Below, one piece after another: positions 1-8,873 of a stretch of 64,000 nt of DNA. The DNA is taken from positions 1-64,000 of the forward strand of contig JANQFK010000003.1 in the NCBI GenBank assembly GCA_028277885.1, given 5' to 3'. The notes below the pieces were generated by a model. That model was not told where the DNA came from. It saw nothing but the letters and a program-made list of their open reading frames with translations, and did not search any database. The number at the start of each line of letters is the position of its first letter. Within the stretch, counting starts at the first letter, position 1. The DNA comes from Myxococcota bacterium (GTDB taxonomy: Bacteria > Myxococcota_A > UBA9160 > UBA6930). The position numbers were made by a program, and so were the translations under genes.

Positions 1-2
1 CC

Positions 3-308
3 GGGTTGGCGCTGGCGCTCCTCGCCTGGCTCCAGGGCCGCGGGCCCTGGCTGCTGGTGGTGCTGCCGCTGCTGCTCTCGGGGCTCTGCATCGTTTCCCA
101 CTTCGGCGTAACCGGCGCCCTGGCTGAGATCCGGGCCGTCGAGGGCTGGCGATCCGACCCCGAGCTGGCCGAGCGCTTCCACTCACTACACAGGCTCTCG
201 GTGCGTCTTTTGGGCCTCACTCTGGTCGGTGCCCTGGGCCTCCTGGTCGCCCATGCGAGGGCCCTGACGCGCGCCCGGAACCCCTCAGAAAGGCCCAAAA
301 ATGCGTAG
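3..308 (+). CDS. DUF4149-like membrane protein, 3' part only
   Basis: The reading frame is open from the window edge, so this is the C-terminal part of a gene that begins upstream; the visible part is about 101 residues. It has a hydrophobic segment near residues 12-30, a loop rich in charged residues, and a second hydrophobic segment near residues 68-84. The loop carries an F..lHrlS-like stretch (ERFHSLHRLSVRLLG), which resembles the end of DUF4149/TMEM205-like inner-membrane proteins. Function is unknown. The family match is made from pattern only. The TTG at position 6 is probably an internal codon, not the start. Confidence 0.55.
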   Translation, partial: GLALALLAWLQGRGPWLLVVLPLLLSGLCIVSHFGVTGALAEIRAVEGWRSDPELAERFHSLHRLSVRLLGLTLVGALGLLVAHARALTRARNPSERPKNA

Positions 309-439
309 CCCTTTACCGAGCCGTTGTGTATCCTTCGCGCGTTCAGTCGGAAAAACCTCTTGATTTCGCGCGGTTAGCGGCTTTTCCCCCAAGGCATGCC
401 CCCGAGGCTCTCGCGCCGACGCGAGGACGGGATTCTTTG

Positions 440-640
440 ATGGACGTTCGGATCAAGTCCAGCGTCGAGTTCTCCGTCTCCGGCACCGCGCTGGAGGACG
501 CCCTCGCGGAGTACGACGTGCTCACGGTGGTGGATCTCCTCAAGGAGATCCTCGACAAGGCCGTCGCCTGCGACGACATCACCGTAGAGGTCGTCGAGGG
601 CCCCAACACCCTCGAGGACTACGACGCCCAGTCCAGCTAG
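440..640 (+). CDS. small acidic hypothetical protein (66 aa)
   Basis: This is a short acidic protein with no signal peptide or membrane segment. It starts MDVRIKSSVEFSVSG and has a leucine-rich helix in the middle (DVLTVVDLLKEILDKA). I do not recognise the family. The ATG at 440 is preferred over a GTG at 326 because the upstream extension is arginine- and proline-rich without a ribosome site, whereas GAGGAC lies about 12 bases before 440. Two hairpins follow the stop codon, which supports a real transcribed gene. It is convergent with the SprT-like gene. Confidence 0.5.
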   Translation: MDVRIKSSVEFSVSGTALEDALAEYDVLTVVDLLKEILDKAVACDDITVEVVEGPNTLEDYDAQSS

Positions 641-646
641 CCGCGC

Positions 647-691
647 GAGCCCCGCGGGCTCACCCCTGCCCCCCAAGGGAGCCCGGCTCCC
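647..691. terminator. two hairpins between convergent genes
   Basis: A six-base stem (GAGCCC, loop CGC, GGGCTC) covers 647-661. A seven-base stem with a one-base loop (GGGAGCC-C-GGCTCCC) covers 677-691. They lie between a plus-strand stop at 640 and a minus-strand stop at 721, so they could end transcription from both sides. Neither has a clear U tract. Confidence 0.5.
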
Positions 692-720
692 ACCCCTCCG
701 AAACCCCATCTCGCCGAGCC

Positions 721-1146
721 TCAGCGGAACAGGCTGAGCTGGGTCGGTCCCGTGCGCGGCGGCCTCGCCGGCGCCCGGGGCGCGGGCGCCGCTGCGCGAG
801 CCACCGCGGGGCGCGCCTTGCGCGGGACGTAGATGCCGTGATCCCGTGCAAACTCCAGGATCTGGCCGTAGAGCTGCTGGAAGCGCAGGCCGTGGTCGAA
901 GTAGCGCAGGTGCGCGAGCTCGTGGCACAGCGTGTTGACCAGGCTCGAGTACTTGAGCGGCCGGCCCGTGGTGGCGTGGCGCAGGCGGATCCGGATGGTG
1001 CCGTCGGAGTAGCAGATCCCGTAGTGGGACGTGACGTTGGCGCGCTCGGGCTCGAGGGCGCGAAAGCGCAGGCCGAAGCGCTCGGCGAGCACCACCGCAT
1101 CCCGGTGCAGACGCGCCATCAGCTCGTCGCGGGTGCGGCGTTCCAT
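721..1146 (-). CDS. SprT-like zinc metalloprotease domain protein
   Basis: This 141-residue protein has the HExxH zinc-protease motif HELAH at residues 75-79, followed by a further histidine in YFDHG at residues 83-87. That arrangement matches the SprT/WLM group of minimal metalloproteases. The preceding RLRHATTGRPL stretch is also usual for the group. The C-terminal 35 residues are Ala/Pro/Arg rich and probably disordered. There is no signal peptide, so it should be cytoplasmic. Its substrate cannot be told from sequence. It is convergent with the small gene at 440-640 and divergent from the Lon-N protein gene. Confidence 0.75.
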   Translation of the reverse strand: MERRTRDELMARLHRDAVVLAERFGLRFRALEPERANVTSHYGICYSDGTIRIRLRHATTGRPLKYSSLVNTLCHELAHLRYFDHGLRFQQLYGQILEFARDHGIYVPRKARPAVARAAAPAPRAPARPPRTGPTQLSLFR

Positions 1147-1215
1147 CCGAGACGAGTCTCTCGGTCCGAACGGCGTTCGTCAACCGGGCTCCCCTCGGCG
1201 AGCTATGCTCGGCCG

Positions 1216-1887
1216 GTGACCCCGGATGCCGTGCGCAAGATCCCGCTGTTCCCGCTCTCCAACGTGGTGTTGTTCCCCGAGGCGCGCGTCCCGCTCCACA
1301 TCTTCGAGCCGCGCTACCGGCAGATGATGCAGGCCGCCCTCGCGGGCGAGCGGGTGATCGGCATGGTCACGGTGCTCCCCGACCACGACGAGGCCATGGG
1401 GGGCGACCCGCCGATCTTCCAGGTGGGGTGCGCGGGCTTCATCGCGGCCCACCAGAAGCTCGCCGACGGCCGCTACGACCTGGTCCTCCAGGGGACGCAG
1501 CGCTTCCGCATCCTCGAGGAGGAGCCGCCCGAGGGCGACCGGCTGTACCGGATCGCCTCGGTGGAGATGATCGGCGAGCCCGACGCCACCCCCGACCCGC
1601 CCGCGGTGCGCGACCGGCGCCGTCGGGTGGTGGAGATGCTCGAGACCCTGGCGCGGCGGGCGACCAGCGGCGAAGGCGTCGACATCGAGAGCGAGCGACT
1701 CGAGCAGCTCGACGACGCCACGTTCACGAACGCGCTGTGTGCCGCCATCGGTCTCTCGGCGGCGGAGAAGCAGGGGCTGCTCGAGGCGAACGGCGTCTCG
1801 GAGCGGCTCGAGAAGCTCGAGAGCGTGCTGCACTTCCACGTGCTCGCCTCGAGCCCCGCGGGCGAGGGCACGCGCACGCTCCACTGA
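1216..1887 (+). CDS. Lon N-terminal (LON substrate-binding) domain protein
   Basis: This 223-residue protein consists of a LON N-terminal domain without the AAA+ or protease domains of full-length Lon. The opening IPLFPLSNVVLFPEARVPL and the following LHIFEPRYRQMM are the family hallmark. Stand-alone proteins of this type are common in bacteria and are thought to bind proteins or peptides; their role is poorly defined. The GTG at 1216 was chosen because it is just upstream of the conserved domain; the frame remains open further upstream but that part overlaps the divergent protease gene. Confidence 0.85.
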   Translation: MTPDAVRKIPLFPLSNVVLFPEARVPLHIFEPRYRQMMQAALAGERVIGMVTVLPDHDEAMGGDPPIFQVGCAGFIAAHQKLADGRYDLVLQGTQRFRILEEEPPEGDRLYRIASVEMIGEPDATPDPPAVRDRRRRVVEMLETLARRATSGEGVDIESERLEQLDDATFTNALCAAIGLSAAEKQGLLEANGVSERLEKLESVLHFHVLASSPAGEGTRTLH

Positions 1888-2267
1888 CGCTCTGGCGGCG
1901 TCGAAGCATCCGAGCGAAAAAACCCGAAATTCGCAGCTTGGTGGCGTTTTGCGCGGAGGCCTCCGTGCCCGCCGGAGCGCACCCGACACGCGGGCGTGGC
2001 ATCCGATCCGCTCTCAAGTTTGTCCGCGAACCACTCGGATCTGTTTCACGTTCCCACTTCCGAACGGCGGTTCTCTGCCACCGTCGGCGTGCGCCCCGAA
2101 ACCGCGTTCCGTGTGTCGTTCCCGTGCCTGATTCGTGACAATCGGTGTTGCGCAAATCGTCCTCAAATGGTCTACTCCGCGCCCGGTGATGGGAGAGACG
2201 GCGTCGGGATTCCCGGCGCCACCATCTGAAAAAAGCAGCAGCAACCCAAGACTTCCGGGCAGCCCGC
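1888..2267. other. 380-bp intergenic region upstream of the dnaA-like gene
   Basis: This interval is less G+C rich than the flanking genes, with runs such as GCGAAAAAACCCGAAATTCG near 1914-1933 and CTGAAAAAAGCAGCAGC near 2227-2243. It probably carries the promoter of the downstream dnaA-like gene. I found no copy of the DnaA-box consensus TTATCCACA, and no tandem repeat or long inverted repeat, so there is no direct support for a replication origin here. Confidence 0.4.
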
Positions 2268-3692
2268 ATGCAAACCCCCCGTGCGGTCTGGGACGGCGTC
2301 CTGCGCCGTCTCGGAACCGAATTGTCCTCGGTCGCCGTCGAGGCCTGGCTCCATCCCCTCGAGCCCTGCTCCGAAGCGGAGCGCGCGCTGCGGCTCCTCG
2401 CGCCGACACCGTTCCACTGCGAGCGCGTGCGTCGCAGCCACCTTCCCCGCATCCAGGCCTGCGTGCTCGAGGAGGTCGGCGAGCCCTGGCCGGTGACCGT
2501 CGAGGTGGCGACGCAGCCGCGCGCCACCGCCGGCTCGCCCACCTCGCCCGCCCCGCCGCCCCAGCCGCCCGACGCCGTCGCGGAGGAGCCGCGGCCCGAG
2601 TCCGAGCGGCGCGCGCGCGCGAGCGGGCGCTACGCCGCCCAGCGTCCGCTGCCCCTCACCTTCGAGACCTTCGTGGTCGGGCCCGAGAACGCACTGGCCC
2701 GGGAGGCGAGCCTGGCGCTGGCGCGCGGCCGCTCCATCGGCATGAGCCCCCTCTACCTCACGGGCCCGTCGGGCAACGGCAAGAGCCACCTCGCCTGCGC
2801 GCTGGCCCACACGGCGCGCCGGGAGGGCGCGGCCCGGGTGCGCCACGTGTCGGCGGAGGGCTTCACCACCCAGCTGCTGGGCTCGATCCGCGGTCGCAAC
2901 ACCCACGCCTTCAAGCGCCGCTTCCGCCAGGAGTGCGACCTGCTCGTGCTGGAGGACATCCAGTTCCTCGCCGGCAAGAAGTCGACCCAGCTCGAGCTCT
3001 TCCACACCCTCGAGCACCTGCGCGCCGCCGGCGCCGGCGTGGCGTTCACCGGCGACCGCCTTCCGCGGGACATCGAGGGCCTCGATCCGCGGCTGGGCTC
3101 CCAGCTCGCGAGCGGGCTCGTGGCGGAGATCGAGCCCCCCGACGCGATGCTGCGCCGCGAGATCCTGCGCGCCAAGGCGGCGGCGGGCGGCGTGCGGCTG
3201 CCCGAGGACTGCCTCGAGCGGCTGGTGGAGGTCGTGCGCGGGAGCGTGCGCGACCTCGAGGGCGTGCTGATCCAGCTCGTGGCGAGCGCCGCGCTGCTCA
3301 AGCGGCCCATCGACCTCGAGCTCACCGAGCGCGCGCTGCGCAAGGTCGCTCCGCTCCAGGATGCCGTCCGGCGCCTCACTCCCCGCGAGGTCGTGGAGGC
3401 GGTGGCGAGCTTCCACGGCACCACCCCGGAGGCGCTGGCGTCGCGCAGCCGCCGGCGCGACGTGCTCGTGCCGCGCCAGCTCGCCATGTACCTGTGCCGC
3501 CGCTACACCGACGCGTCGCTCCCGGAGATCGGTCGCGAGCTGCGGCGCGACCACCCCTCGGTGAAGAACGCGGTGGAGGCCGTGGAGCGCGCCATCCTCC
3601 AGCGCGCTCCCATGCGCTACCGCGTCGAGGAGCTCACGAGCCGCCTCGACGCCCTCACCGGCCGACGCGGCGAGCGACGCACCGATGCGTAG
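2268..3692 (+). CDS. dnaA: DnaA-family replication initiator, atypical
   Basis: This 474-residue protein has the full DnaA layout: a small N-terminal domain (1-80), a Pro/Ala/Glu-rich linker (about 82-125), an AAA+ domain (about 130-340) and a C-terminal DNA-binding domain (about 365-465). Walker A is GPSGNGKSH (166-174, Lys172) and Walker B is LLVLEDIQF (225-233). Sensor-II Arg328 is present in SVRDLEG. Two positions depart from the family. The arginine-finger Arg of the SRF motif (R285 in E. coli) is Gln279 in RLGSQL. The DnaA signature GGRDHTTV reads RRDHPSV and is one residue shorter. No dnaN lies next to it. It may be the main initiator of this lineage or a divergent paralogue. Confidence 0.85.
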   Translation: MQTPRAVWDGVLRRLGTELSSVAVEAWLHPLEPCSEAERALRLLAPTPFHCERVRRSHLPRIQACVLEEVGEPWPVTVEVATQPRATAGSPTSPAPPPQPPDAVAEEPRPESERRARASGRYAAQRPLPLTFETFVVGPENALAREASLALARGRSIGMSPLYLTGPSGNGKSHLACALAHTARREGAARVRHVSAEGFTTQLLGSIRGRNTHAFKRRFRQECDLLVLEDIQFLAGKKSTQLELFHTLEHLRAAGAGVAFTGDRLPRDIEGLDPRLGSQLASGLVAEIEPPDAMLRREILRAKAAAGGVRLPEDCLERLVEVVRGSVRDLEGVLIQLVASAALLKRPIDLELTERALRKVAPLQDAVRRLTPREVVEAVASFHGTTPEALASRSRRRDVLVPRQLAMYLCRRYTDASLPEIGRELRRDHPSVKNAVEAVERAILQRAPMRYRVEELTSRLDALTGRRGERRTDA

Positions 3693-3732
3693 ATCTGGAG
3701 TACACTGACGCTCCACACCGACGGAGGTCGCC

Positions 3733-4872
3733 ATGCCCTACGCCCGGGGGCGCACCTACTACGACGCCGACAGCCACCTGATGGAGCTCTCGGGCTGGCT
3801 GGGCCGGTACGCCGACCCCTGCGTGCGCAAGTGGCTGCGGCCGCTCGACCTCGGCGGCGCCGGCAAGGCCGCCGGCAAGGCGGTGGACGCCGCCGAGCGG
3901 CGGCGCGGCGACCCCGAGGCCGCGCGCGCCCTCGAGGAGAACCTGATGGGCGCCAAGGGCTGGGCGGCCCTCGGCGCCTTCGACCCCGCGGAGCGCAGCC
4001 GCGCCCTCGACCTGCTCGGGTTCGAGCGCCAGCTCGTGTTCAGCACCTTCGCCGCCACCCAGTTCGCGGGCCGCGATCTCGACCTGCTCTACGGCGGCAC
4101 CCGCGCCCACAACCGCGCCATGGCGGACTTCTGCTCCGACGACGAGCGCCTGCTCGCCGTGGGATTCGTGCCCTGGGGCGACCCGGCCCGCGCGCGCGCC
4201 GAGGCCGAGGAGGCGATCCGCCTCGGCTGCGCCGCCGTCCACGTGCCCTCCCAGCCGGCCCGGGACAGGTCGCCCACCCACCCCGACTACGACCCGCTGT
4301 GGGCGCTGCTGGCCGAGGCCGACGTGCCCTTCATGCTCCACATCGGCGGCGGCGGCAAGCCGCTGCACCGCGCCTTCCACGAGAACGGCAAGCCGCCCAG
4401 CACCGACTTCCTCGGCGGCGGCGAGAACGTCCGCTCCAAGGACTACATGGTGATCCACCAGCCGCCGGAGATCTTCCTGTCGTGCCTGGCCCTCGACGGC
4501 GTGCTCGCGCGCCACCCGAAGCTGCGCGGCGGCTGCATCGAGCAGGGCGCGCTCTGGATCGTGCCCTGGCTGCACCGGCTCGACATCGCCCGCCGGACCT
4601 TCCAGCGCACCGAGACCGACCTCGCCGAGCTGCCCCTGGCGCCCTCGGAGTACATCCGACGCCAGGTGAAGTTCACGCCGTTCCCCACGGAGCCCGTGGG
4701 CTGGATCCTCGACCAGGCCGGCGAGGAGCTGCTGCTCTTCTCGAGCGACTACCCCCACCCCGAGGGCGGCCGCGACCCCATCCGGCGCTTCGAGGGCTCG
4801 CTCCAGGGCGCCAGCGACGCGGCGAAGGAGCGCTTCTACTCGCGCAACTTCGCCGAGATGATGGGGGTGTAG
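3733..4872 (+). CDS. amidohydrolase family (amidohydrolase-2, TIM barrel) protein
   Basis: This 379-residue protein belongs to the amidohydrolase-2 group of metal-dependent hydrolases and decarboxylases. The N-terminal YYDADSHLMEL supplies the D-x-D-x-H-x-x-E pattern common in these proteins. The strand FMLHIGGGG near residue 200 and the late FSSDYPHPEGG near residue 336 are the other conserved metal-site regions. A good ribosome site (GGAGG, six bases before ATG) supports the start. It follows the dnaA-like gene by 40 bases on the same strand. The substrate is not predictable. Confidence 0.8.
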   Translation: MPYARGRTYYDADSHLMELSGWLGRYADPCVRKWLRPLDLGGAGKAAGKAVDAAERRRGDPEAARALEENLMGAKGWAALGAFDPAERSRALDLLGFERQLVFSTFAATQFAGRDLDLLYGGTRAHNRAMADFCSDDERLLAVGFVPWGDPARARAEAEEAIRLGCAAVHVPSQPARDRSPTHPDYDPLWALLAEADVPFMLHIGGGGKPLHRAFHENGKPPSTDFLGGGENVRSKDYMVIHQPPEIFLSCLALDGVLARHPKLRGGCIEQGALWIVPWLHRLDIARRTFQRTETDLAELPLAPSEYIRRQVKFTPFPTEPVGWILDQAGEELLLFSSDYPHPEGGRDPIRRFEGSLQGASDAAKERFYSRNFAEMMGV

Positions 4873-4881
4873 CGCCGGGCG

Positions 4882-5976
4882 TCACGCCAGGGGGGGCAAC
4901 GACCCCTGGAGCAGATTGGCCTGACCGAGATCGAAGGTGCGACGGTTGGCCTCGCGGTTGATCGTGTCGTGAGGGAACGTCTGGAGCTGCCAGACGCGGC
5001 CCTCGAGGGTGACGGCTCCCCCGTCGTCCACGACCACGAGCGCGCGGTCGAGGAGGCGGAGGTGATCCGTCGCCGTCTGTCTCGTCCACCACTGGCCCTG
5101 CAGCGCCTTGCCGACGTCGAGCTGGACGTCCTCCTGCACGAGCAGGAATGCGGCCGCCGCTCCCGCCGCGACCGCCTTCTCCAGGCCGTCGTTTCCGTGG
5201 GCGTCGACCATCAGCGTGTGGCCCGAGGCGATCACGTAGACCTTGGCGTTCTGCTGGACGGCGCGGCCGATGAGCTGGCCGAGGGGAGCGCTCCAGTTGT
5301 CCGCCGAAGAGTGGTGGGGCAGCTTCACCAGGAGGATCGGAGGTGCGGCGGCGATGGACTGCGCCTCGAGGGCCTGGATCGCGCCGGCGCTGGTGGCCGG
5401 ATCCATGTCTCCCAGGGAGAGGAAGCCGAAGAGCGGATCGCCGTTTCCGTTCCGGGTCTCGGCGTAGATTCCGCCGCTGTACTTGTTCTCCGCGTTCTGC
5501 TGCGGGGGGGCGAGCACGGCCGGCGCCAGGGCGCAGAGCAGGTCGCTCGCGTTCTGTCGCGCCACGCTGCCGGCCACACCGTGCAGGAACTGCTGGCTCC
5601 CGTCGTAGATGGCGGTCGTCTGCGGCGTGTACTGGGCGGCCAGAGCCTGCGCGAGCGCGTCCGCATTGGGGTTCCCCGAGGTCGGGAAGCGTCGCAGCCA
5701 GTCCGGGGCCGCGCCGACGAGCGCGGTTCGCTCCTGCCCGCCCGAGTTCCCGTGGTCGACGTGGAAGTGGGTGATGACGAGGTGGCGCGTCTTGGCGTTC
5801 AGCCCCGGCACGCTGTTGAGGAAGTTGGTGACGTTCAGTGCGGGCGTCACGGAGTGCCCGTGGGTGGCCCCCAGATCGACGACGGCTGCCCACTGGCGAC
5901 CCACGACCGCTCCCGTGTCGCCCGCGAAGGAGCCCGTGAAGCCGGGAGCCTGGTAGACCCGCATCACCGTGGCCAT
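4882..5976 (-). CDS. metallo-beta-lactamase fold hydrolase
   Basis: This 364-residue protein has the metallo-beta-lactamase metal-binding motif THFHVDHG (His70, His72, Asp74, His75). A further GDMD and LPHHSSADN pair resembles the ComEC/Rec2-type branch of the fold, in which an Asp and a His pair complete the site. No signal peptide is visible. It is convergent with the amidohydrolase gene, with only nine bases between the stop codons. Its substrate is unknown; nucleic acid or a small ester is possible. Confidence 0.75.
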   Translation of the reverse strand: MATVMRVYQAPGFTGSFAGDTGAVVGRQWAAVVDLGATHGHSVTPALNVTNFLNSVPGLNAKTRHLVITHFHVDHGNSGGQERTALVGAAPDWLRRFPTSGNPNADALAQALAAQYTPQTTAIYDGSQQFLHGVAGSVARQNASDLLCALAPAVLAPPQQNAENKYSGGIYAETRNGNGDPLFGFLSLGDMDPATSAGAIQALEAQSIAAAPPILLVKLPHHSSADNWSAPLGQLIGRAVQQNAKVYVIASGHTLMVDAHGNDGLEKAVAAGAAAAFLLVQEDVQLDVGKALQGQWWTRQTATDHLRLLDRALVVVDDGGAVTLEGRVWQLQTFPHDTINREANRRTFDLGQANLLQGSLPPLA

Positions 5977-6075
5977 GGCCGCTCCACTCTAGTGGCGGTC
6001 CTCGCGCGGGGGCTATGAACCGGATCACACCCTGCGGGCCGGGGCCGGGTGGCGCTGGTAGGCTTCGCCGAGGCC

Positions 6076-6885
6076 ATGCAGGTGCCTCCCTGCCATCGCG
6101 TCGCAGCCTCCGAGGACGACCCGCGCGTCGACGCGGCTCACCTCCGCCACTTCCGCGAGCACGGCTTCGCGGTGCTGCCCGGCGTGCTGGGCGCGGCGGC
6201 GACGGCCCGTGCTCGCGAGGCCCTCGTGCGCGCGGTGCGCGCCTCGGAGGAGCGCGGCATGCCCACGCGCCTCGAGGCCCTCGACCCGGGCGGGCGCAAC
6301 GTGCGCGTCTACGACCTGATCGAGCACGACCCCGTCTTTGCCGAGCTCGCCACCCACCCCGCCGTGGCCCCCACGGTCTCGGTGCTCCTCGAGGGGGACG
6401 TCGCGCTCTCGAACTTCACCGCCAACGTGGCGCTGCCCGGCAGCCGCTCCATGAACCCGCACTGCGACCAGTCCACCGTCATGCCCGAGCCCTGGCCCGA
6501 GCTCTACGCCATGAACGCGATCTGGTGCCTCGACGACGTGGACGAGGAGAACGGTGCGACCCGCTACCTCCCGGGCAGCCACCGCTTCACCCGCTTCGCG
6601 GAGGTCCCCGACGACCCGGCCCGCGGCATGATCGCCTTCGAGGCGACCGCCGGCTCGGTGGTCCTCATGGACGGCCGCGTCTGGCACACCTCGGGCCCGA
6701 ACCGCAGCCGCGATCGCGAGCGCGCGCTGCTCTTCGCCTTCTACGCGCGCTCCTTCCTGCGCCACCAGTGCAACTGGGGCCGCAGCCTGAGCCGCGAGGC
6801 GCGGGCGCGCCTCTCGCCCCGGCTCCGCGAGTGGCTGGGGCTGGAGGGCGGGAACACCGGCTACGGGCGCTACCTCGCCGACTGA
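6076..6885 (+). CDS. phytanoyl-CoA dioxygenase (PhyH) family protein
   Basis: This 269-residue protein is an Fe(II)/2-oxoglutarate-dependent oxygenase of the PhyH family. The iron ligands are visible as HCD (His129, Asp131) and the distal His204 in VWHTSG. The 2-oxoglutarate-binding Arg lies in the following RDRERALLF stretch, and LPGSHRF is also typical. The ATG at 6076 is favoured; a GTG at 6049 would add nine residues. The substrate is unknown; members hydroxylate lipids, amino acids and antibiotic intermediates. Confidence 0.85.
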   Translation: MQVPPCHRVAASEDDPRVDAAHLRHFREHGFAVLPGVLGAAATARAREALVRAVRASEERGMPTRLEALDPGGRNVRVYDLIEHDPVFAELATHPAVAPTVSVLLEGDVALSNFTANVALPGSRSMNPHCDQSTVMPEPWPELYAMNAIWCLDDVDEENGATRYLPGSHRFTRFAEVPDDPARGMIAFEATAGSVVLMDGRVWHTSGPNRSRDRERALLFAFYARSFLRHQCNWGRSLSREARARLSPRLREWLGLEGGNTGYGRYLAD

Positions 6886-6897
6886 GCCCGGGCCGGT

Positions 6898-8688
6898 TCA
6901 GGGGCCGGCGGCGGTGCGCGCGCCGGCCTCGGGCACGGCGTAGAGGAAGATCTGCCACGGCGAGTCTTCGCGCTCGAAGGCCCGCTCGAGGCCGAGGCCG
7001 AGCGCCGGGGCGTTGGCGATCTCCACGGCGCTCAGCACGTACTCCGCGCCGAGGGCGCGCAGCGCGGCGGCGTCGATGTCGAGCCGCTCGACGCTGCGCC
7101 GGGCGCGCTCCTTGGTGTGGACCGCGCCCTTCCGGTAGCCCACCACCATGCCGAGCTCGCTCGAGTAGATGTGGAGGTGGGCCCCCCAGGCGTCGAAGTG
7201 GTCGGCGAGCCAGGCGTCCTTCTCGAGCTCGTCGGCCATCACGAGCCGGAAGCGCCGCTTGTAGTCGAGGGGGTAGTCGTTCAGGAACGCGTCCACGACG
7301 TGGAAGCCGTTGTAGAGCGGGATCCCCGGCATCAGCGCGAAGCTCGCCACGCGGTAGTCGGCGGCGGGCCGGCCGATGTGGTCGCGGATCTCGGCGAAGA
7401 GCGCCGGGGAGTAGAACTCGCGGTAGGTGAGGCCCGTCTCGCGGCGCTCCTGGACCTGGTCGTCGCTCCAGACCAGGCAGGCGACCTGGGCCGCGACGAG
7501 GACGGCGACCAGTGGCGCGCCGAAGCGCAGGCGCCGCAGCAGGTGCAGGCTCAGCGCGAAGACCAGGCCGAAGAGCAGCGGGTGGAACCACTGGATGCGG
7601 TGGAAGTTGAACATGCGGAGCAGGGTGAGGGCGGGGCTCTCGAGGGCGCGCTGGGTCGCCTGCCAGTGCCACGCGCCGACGCACGCCGCGATCACGCCGC
7701 AGAGCAGCAGCAGCAGGGCCAGCGCGCCCAGGCGCGGCGGCTCGGCGAAGGCGCGGGGATGCAGCAGGCCGGCGACGCCCCGGGGCGAGCGCCGCTCGGG
7801 CGGCAGCAGGAAGAGCCCCGCGCCGAGCGCTGCGAAGGCGGTCCCGAGCAGCACCGGGAACTGGACGGCGGCGGCGTGGTGCTGGCTGAAGAGGAGCTTG
7901 CGCGCCGCCGAGAAGACGGCCACCGGGAGCGGGGCGCCGGCCCGCGAGAACTCGGAGCGGTGGGACACGTAGTTGGTGTCGAGGAGCATCTGGTAGAGGA
8001 GCCGGTACTCCGTCGCCACGTAGAGCCCGCCCACCAGCAGCGTCGCGACGGCGAGGCCCAGCGCGAGCCTCCGCGTGCGCAGCGTCTCGACGAGCGCGAA
8101 GGCGCCGAGGCCCGCCACCACGAACAGGCCGACGTAGACGAGGCTCGAGTAGAGCGGGAAGACGAGCACCACGAGCCAGTCGGCGAGGCTCCCCGAGCGC
8201 GCGCGCAGGTTGAGCACCGCGTGCAGCAGCAGCGGCTGCGCGGCGACGCTCAGGTAGCCCGAGGGGAGGAAGGGCAGCAGCGCGAAGCAGAGCGACGCGC
8301 CATGGATCACCGCCGGCTCGCCCTCGGGCAGCACGTGGCGGCGCAGCAGCAGCAGCATGCCCACGAAGGCGACGATCCGGGCGATGACCTCGTTGAAGAC
8401 CAGGGCCGCGAGCGGCCCGACGAGGAAGCTCGGCAGGATCCCGAGGTGCAGGGTGGAGGGCAGCGAATTCCGGGTGAGGCCGCCGAGGAGCTCCGGGACG
8501 GTGTCGTGCAGCCCGCCCAGCCACGGCCCCCCGGAGAGCAGCACGTTCAGCGGCACGAAGCCGTCGAGGTTGTCGTTGATGCGGACGTAGGAGTCCGCGC
8601 CTCCGCCGAAGGAGAAGGCGAGGAAGGCCGCGATCGCGGCGCCGCAGGCCACGAGCCAGCGCGGGTCGTCGGGGCGGCGGTCCGTCAC
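6898..8688 (-). CDS. multi-pass membrane protein, DUF6044-like
   Basis: This 596-residue protein has about ten to twelve hydrophobic segments in its first 430 residues and a soluble C-terminal part. The early extracytoplasmic RINDNLDGFVPLN motif, just after the first membrane segment, resembles DUF6044 proteins, which look like GT-C-type polytopic enzymes. The GTG at 8688 was chosen because GGAAGGAG lies about ten bases upstream; a longer in-frame extension has no such site. The gene is divergent from the SGNH gene at 8874 and borders the glycan cluster, so a role in envelope glycan assembly is likely but inferred. Confidence 0.6.
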   Translation of the reverse strand: MTDRRPDDPRWLVACGAAIAAFLAFSFGGGADSYVRINDNLDGFVPLNVLLSGGPWLGGLHDTVPELLGGLTRNSLPSTLHLGILPSFLVGPLAALVFNEVIARIVAFVGMLLLLRRHVLPEGEPAVIHGASLCFALLPFLPSGYLSVAAQPLLLHAVLNLRARSGSLADWLVVLVFPLYSSLVYVGLFVVAGLGAFALVETLRTRRLALGLAVATLLVGGLYVATEYRLLYQMLLDTNYVSHRSEFSRAGAPLPVAVFSAARKLLFSQHHAAAVQFPVLLGTAFAALGAGLFLLPPERRSPRGVAGLLHPRAFAEPPRLGALALLLLLCGVIAACVGAWHWQATQRALESPALTLLRMFNFHRIQWFHPLLFGLVFALSLHLLRRLRFGAPLVAVLVAAQVACLVWSDDQVQERRETGLTYREFYSPALFAEIRDHIGRPAADYRVASFALMPGIPLYNGFHVVDAFLNDYPLDYKRRFRLVMADELEKDAWLADHFDAWGAHLHIYSSELGMVVGYRKGAVHTKERARRSVERLDIDAAALRALGAEYVLSAVEIANAPALGLGLERAFEREDSPWQIFLYAVPEAGARTAAGP

Positions 8689-8873
8689 GCGGGCTGGTCT
8701 CCTTCCCCCTCTTTCCGACGCCGGGCGCCGGCGGGCCACCGAGCATAGTGGGTCGGCCGCGCGCCGGGCCCCCGCCCGCCCCGCAGAGAGCACCCGGCCC
8801 CCCGGGGCCCGGGCTCGACTCGCACCGGCCCCGGCCCATGGGCCGATCCCGCCGATGAGCTAGACGTCTCCCC

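Noticed and set aside
1888..2267. Replication origin next to the dnaA-like gene
   Set aside because: No DnaA-box consensus, no A+T-rich repeat array and no dnaN or other origin-linked genes are present.
8832..8845. Palindrome CGGCCCATGGGCCG between the DUF6044-like and first SGNH genes
   Set aside because: A 14-base GC palindrome is not unusual at this base composition, and there is no second copy or nearby regulator to support an operator.
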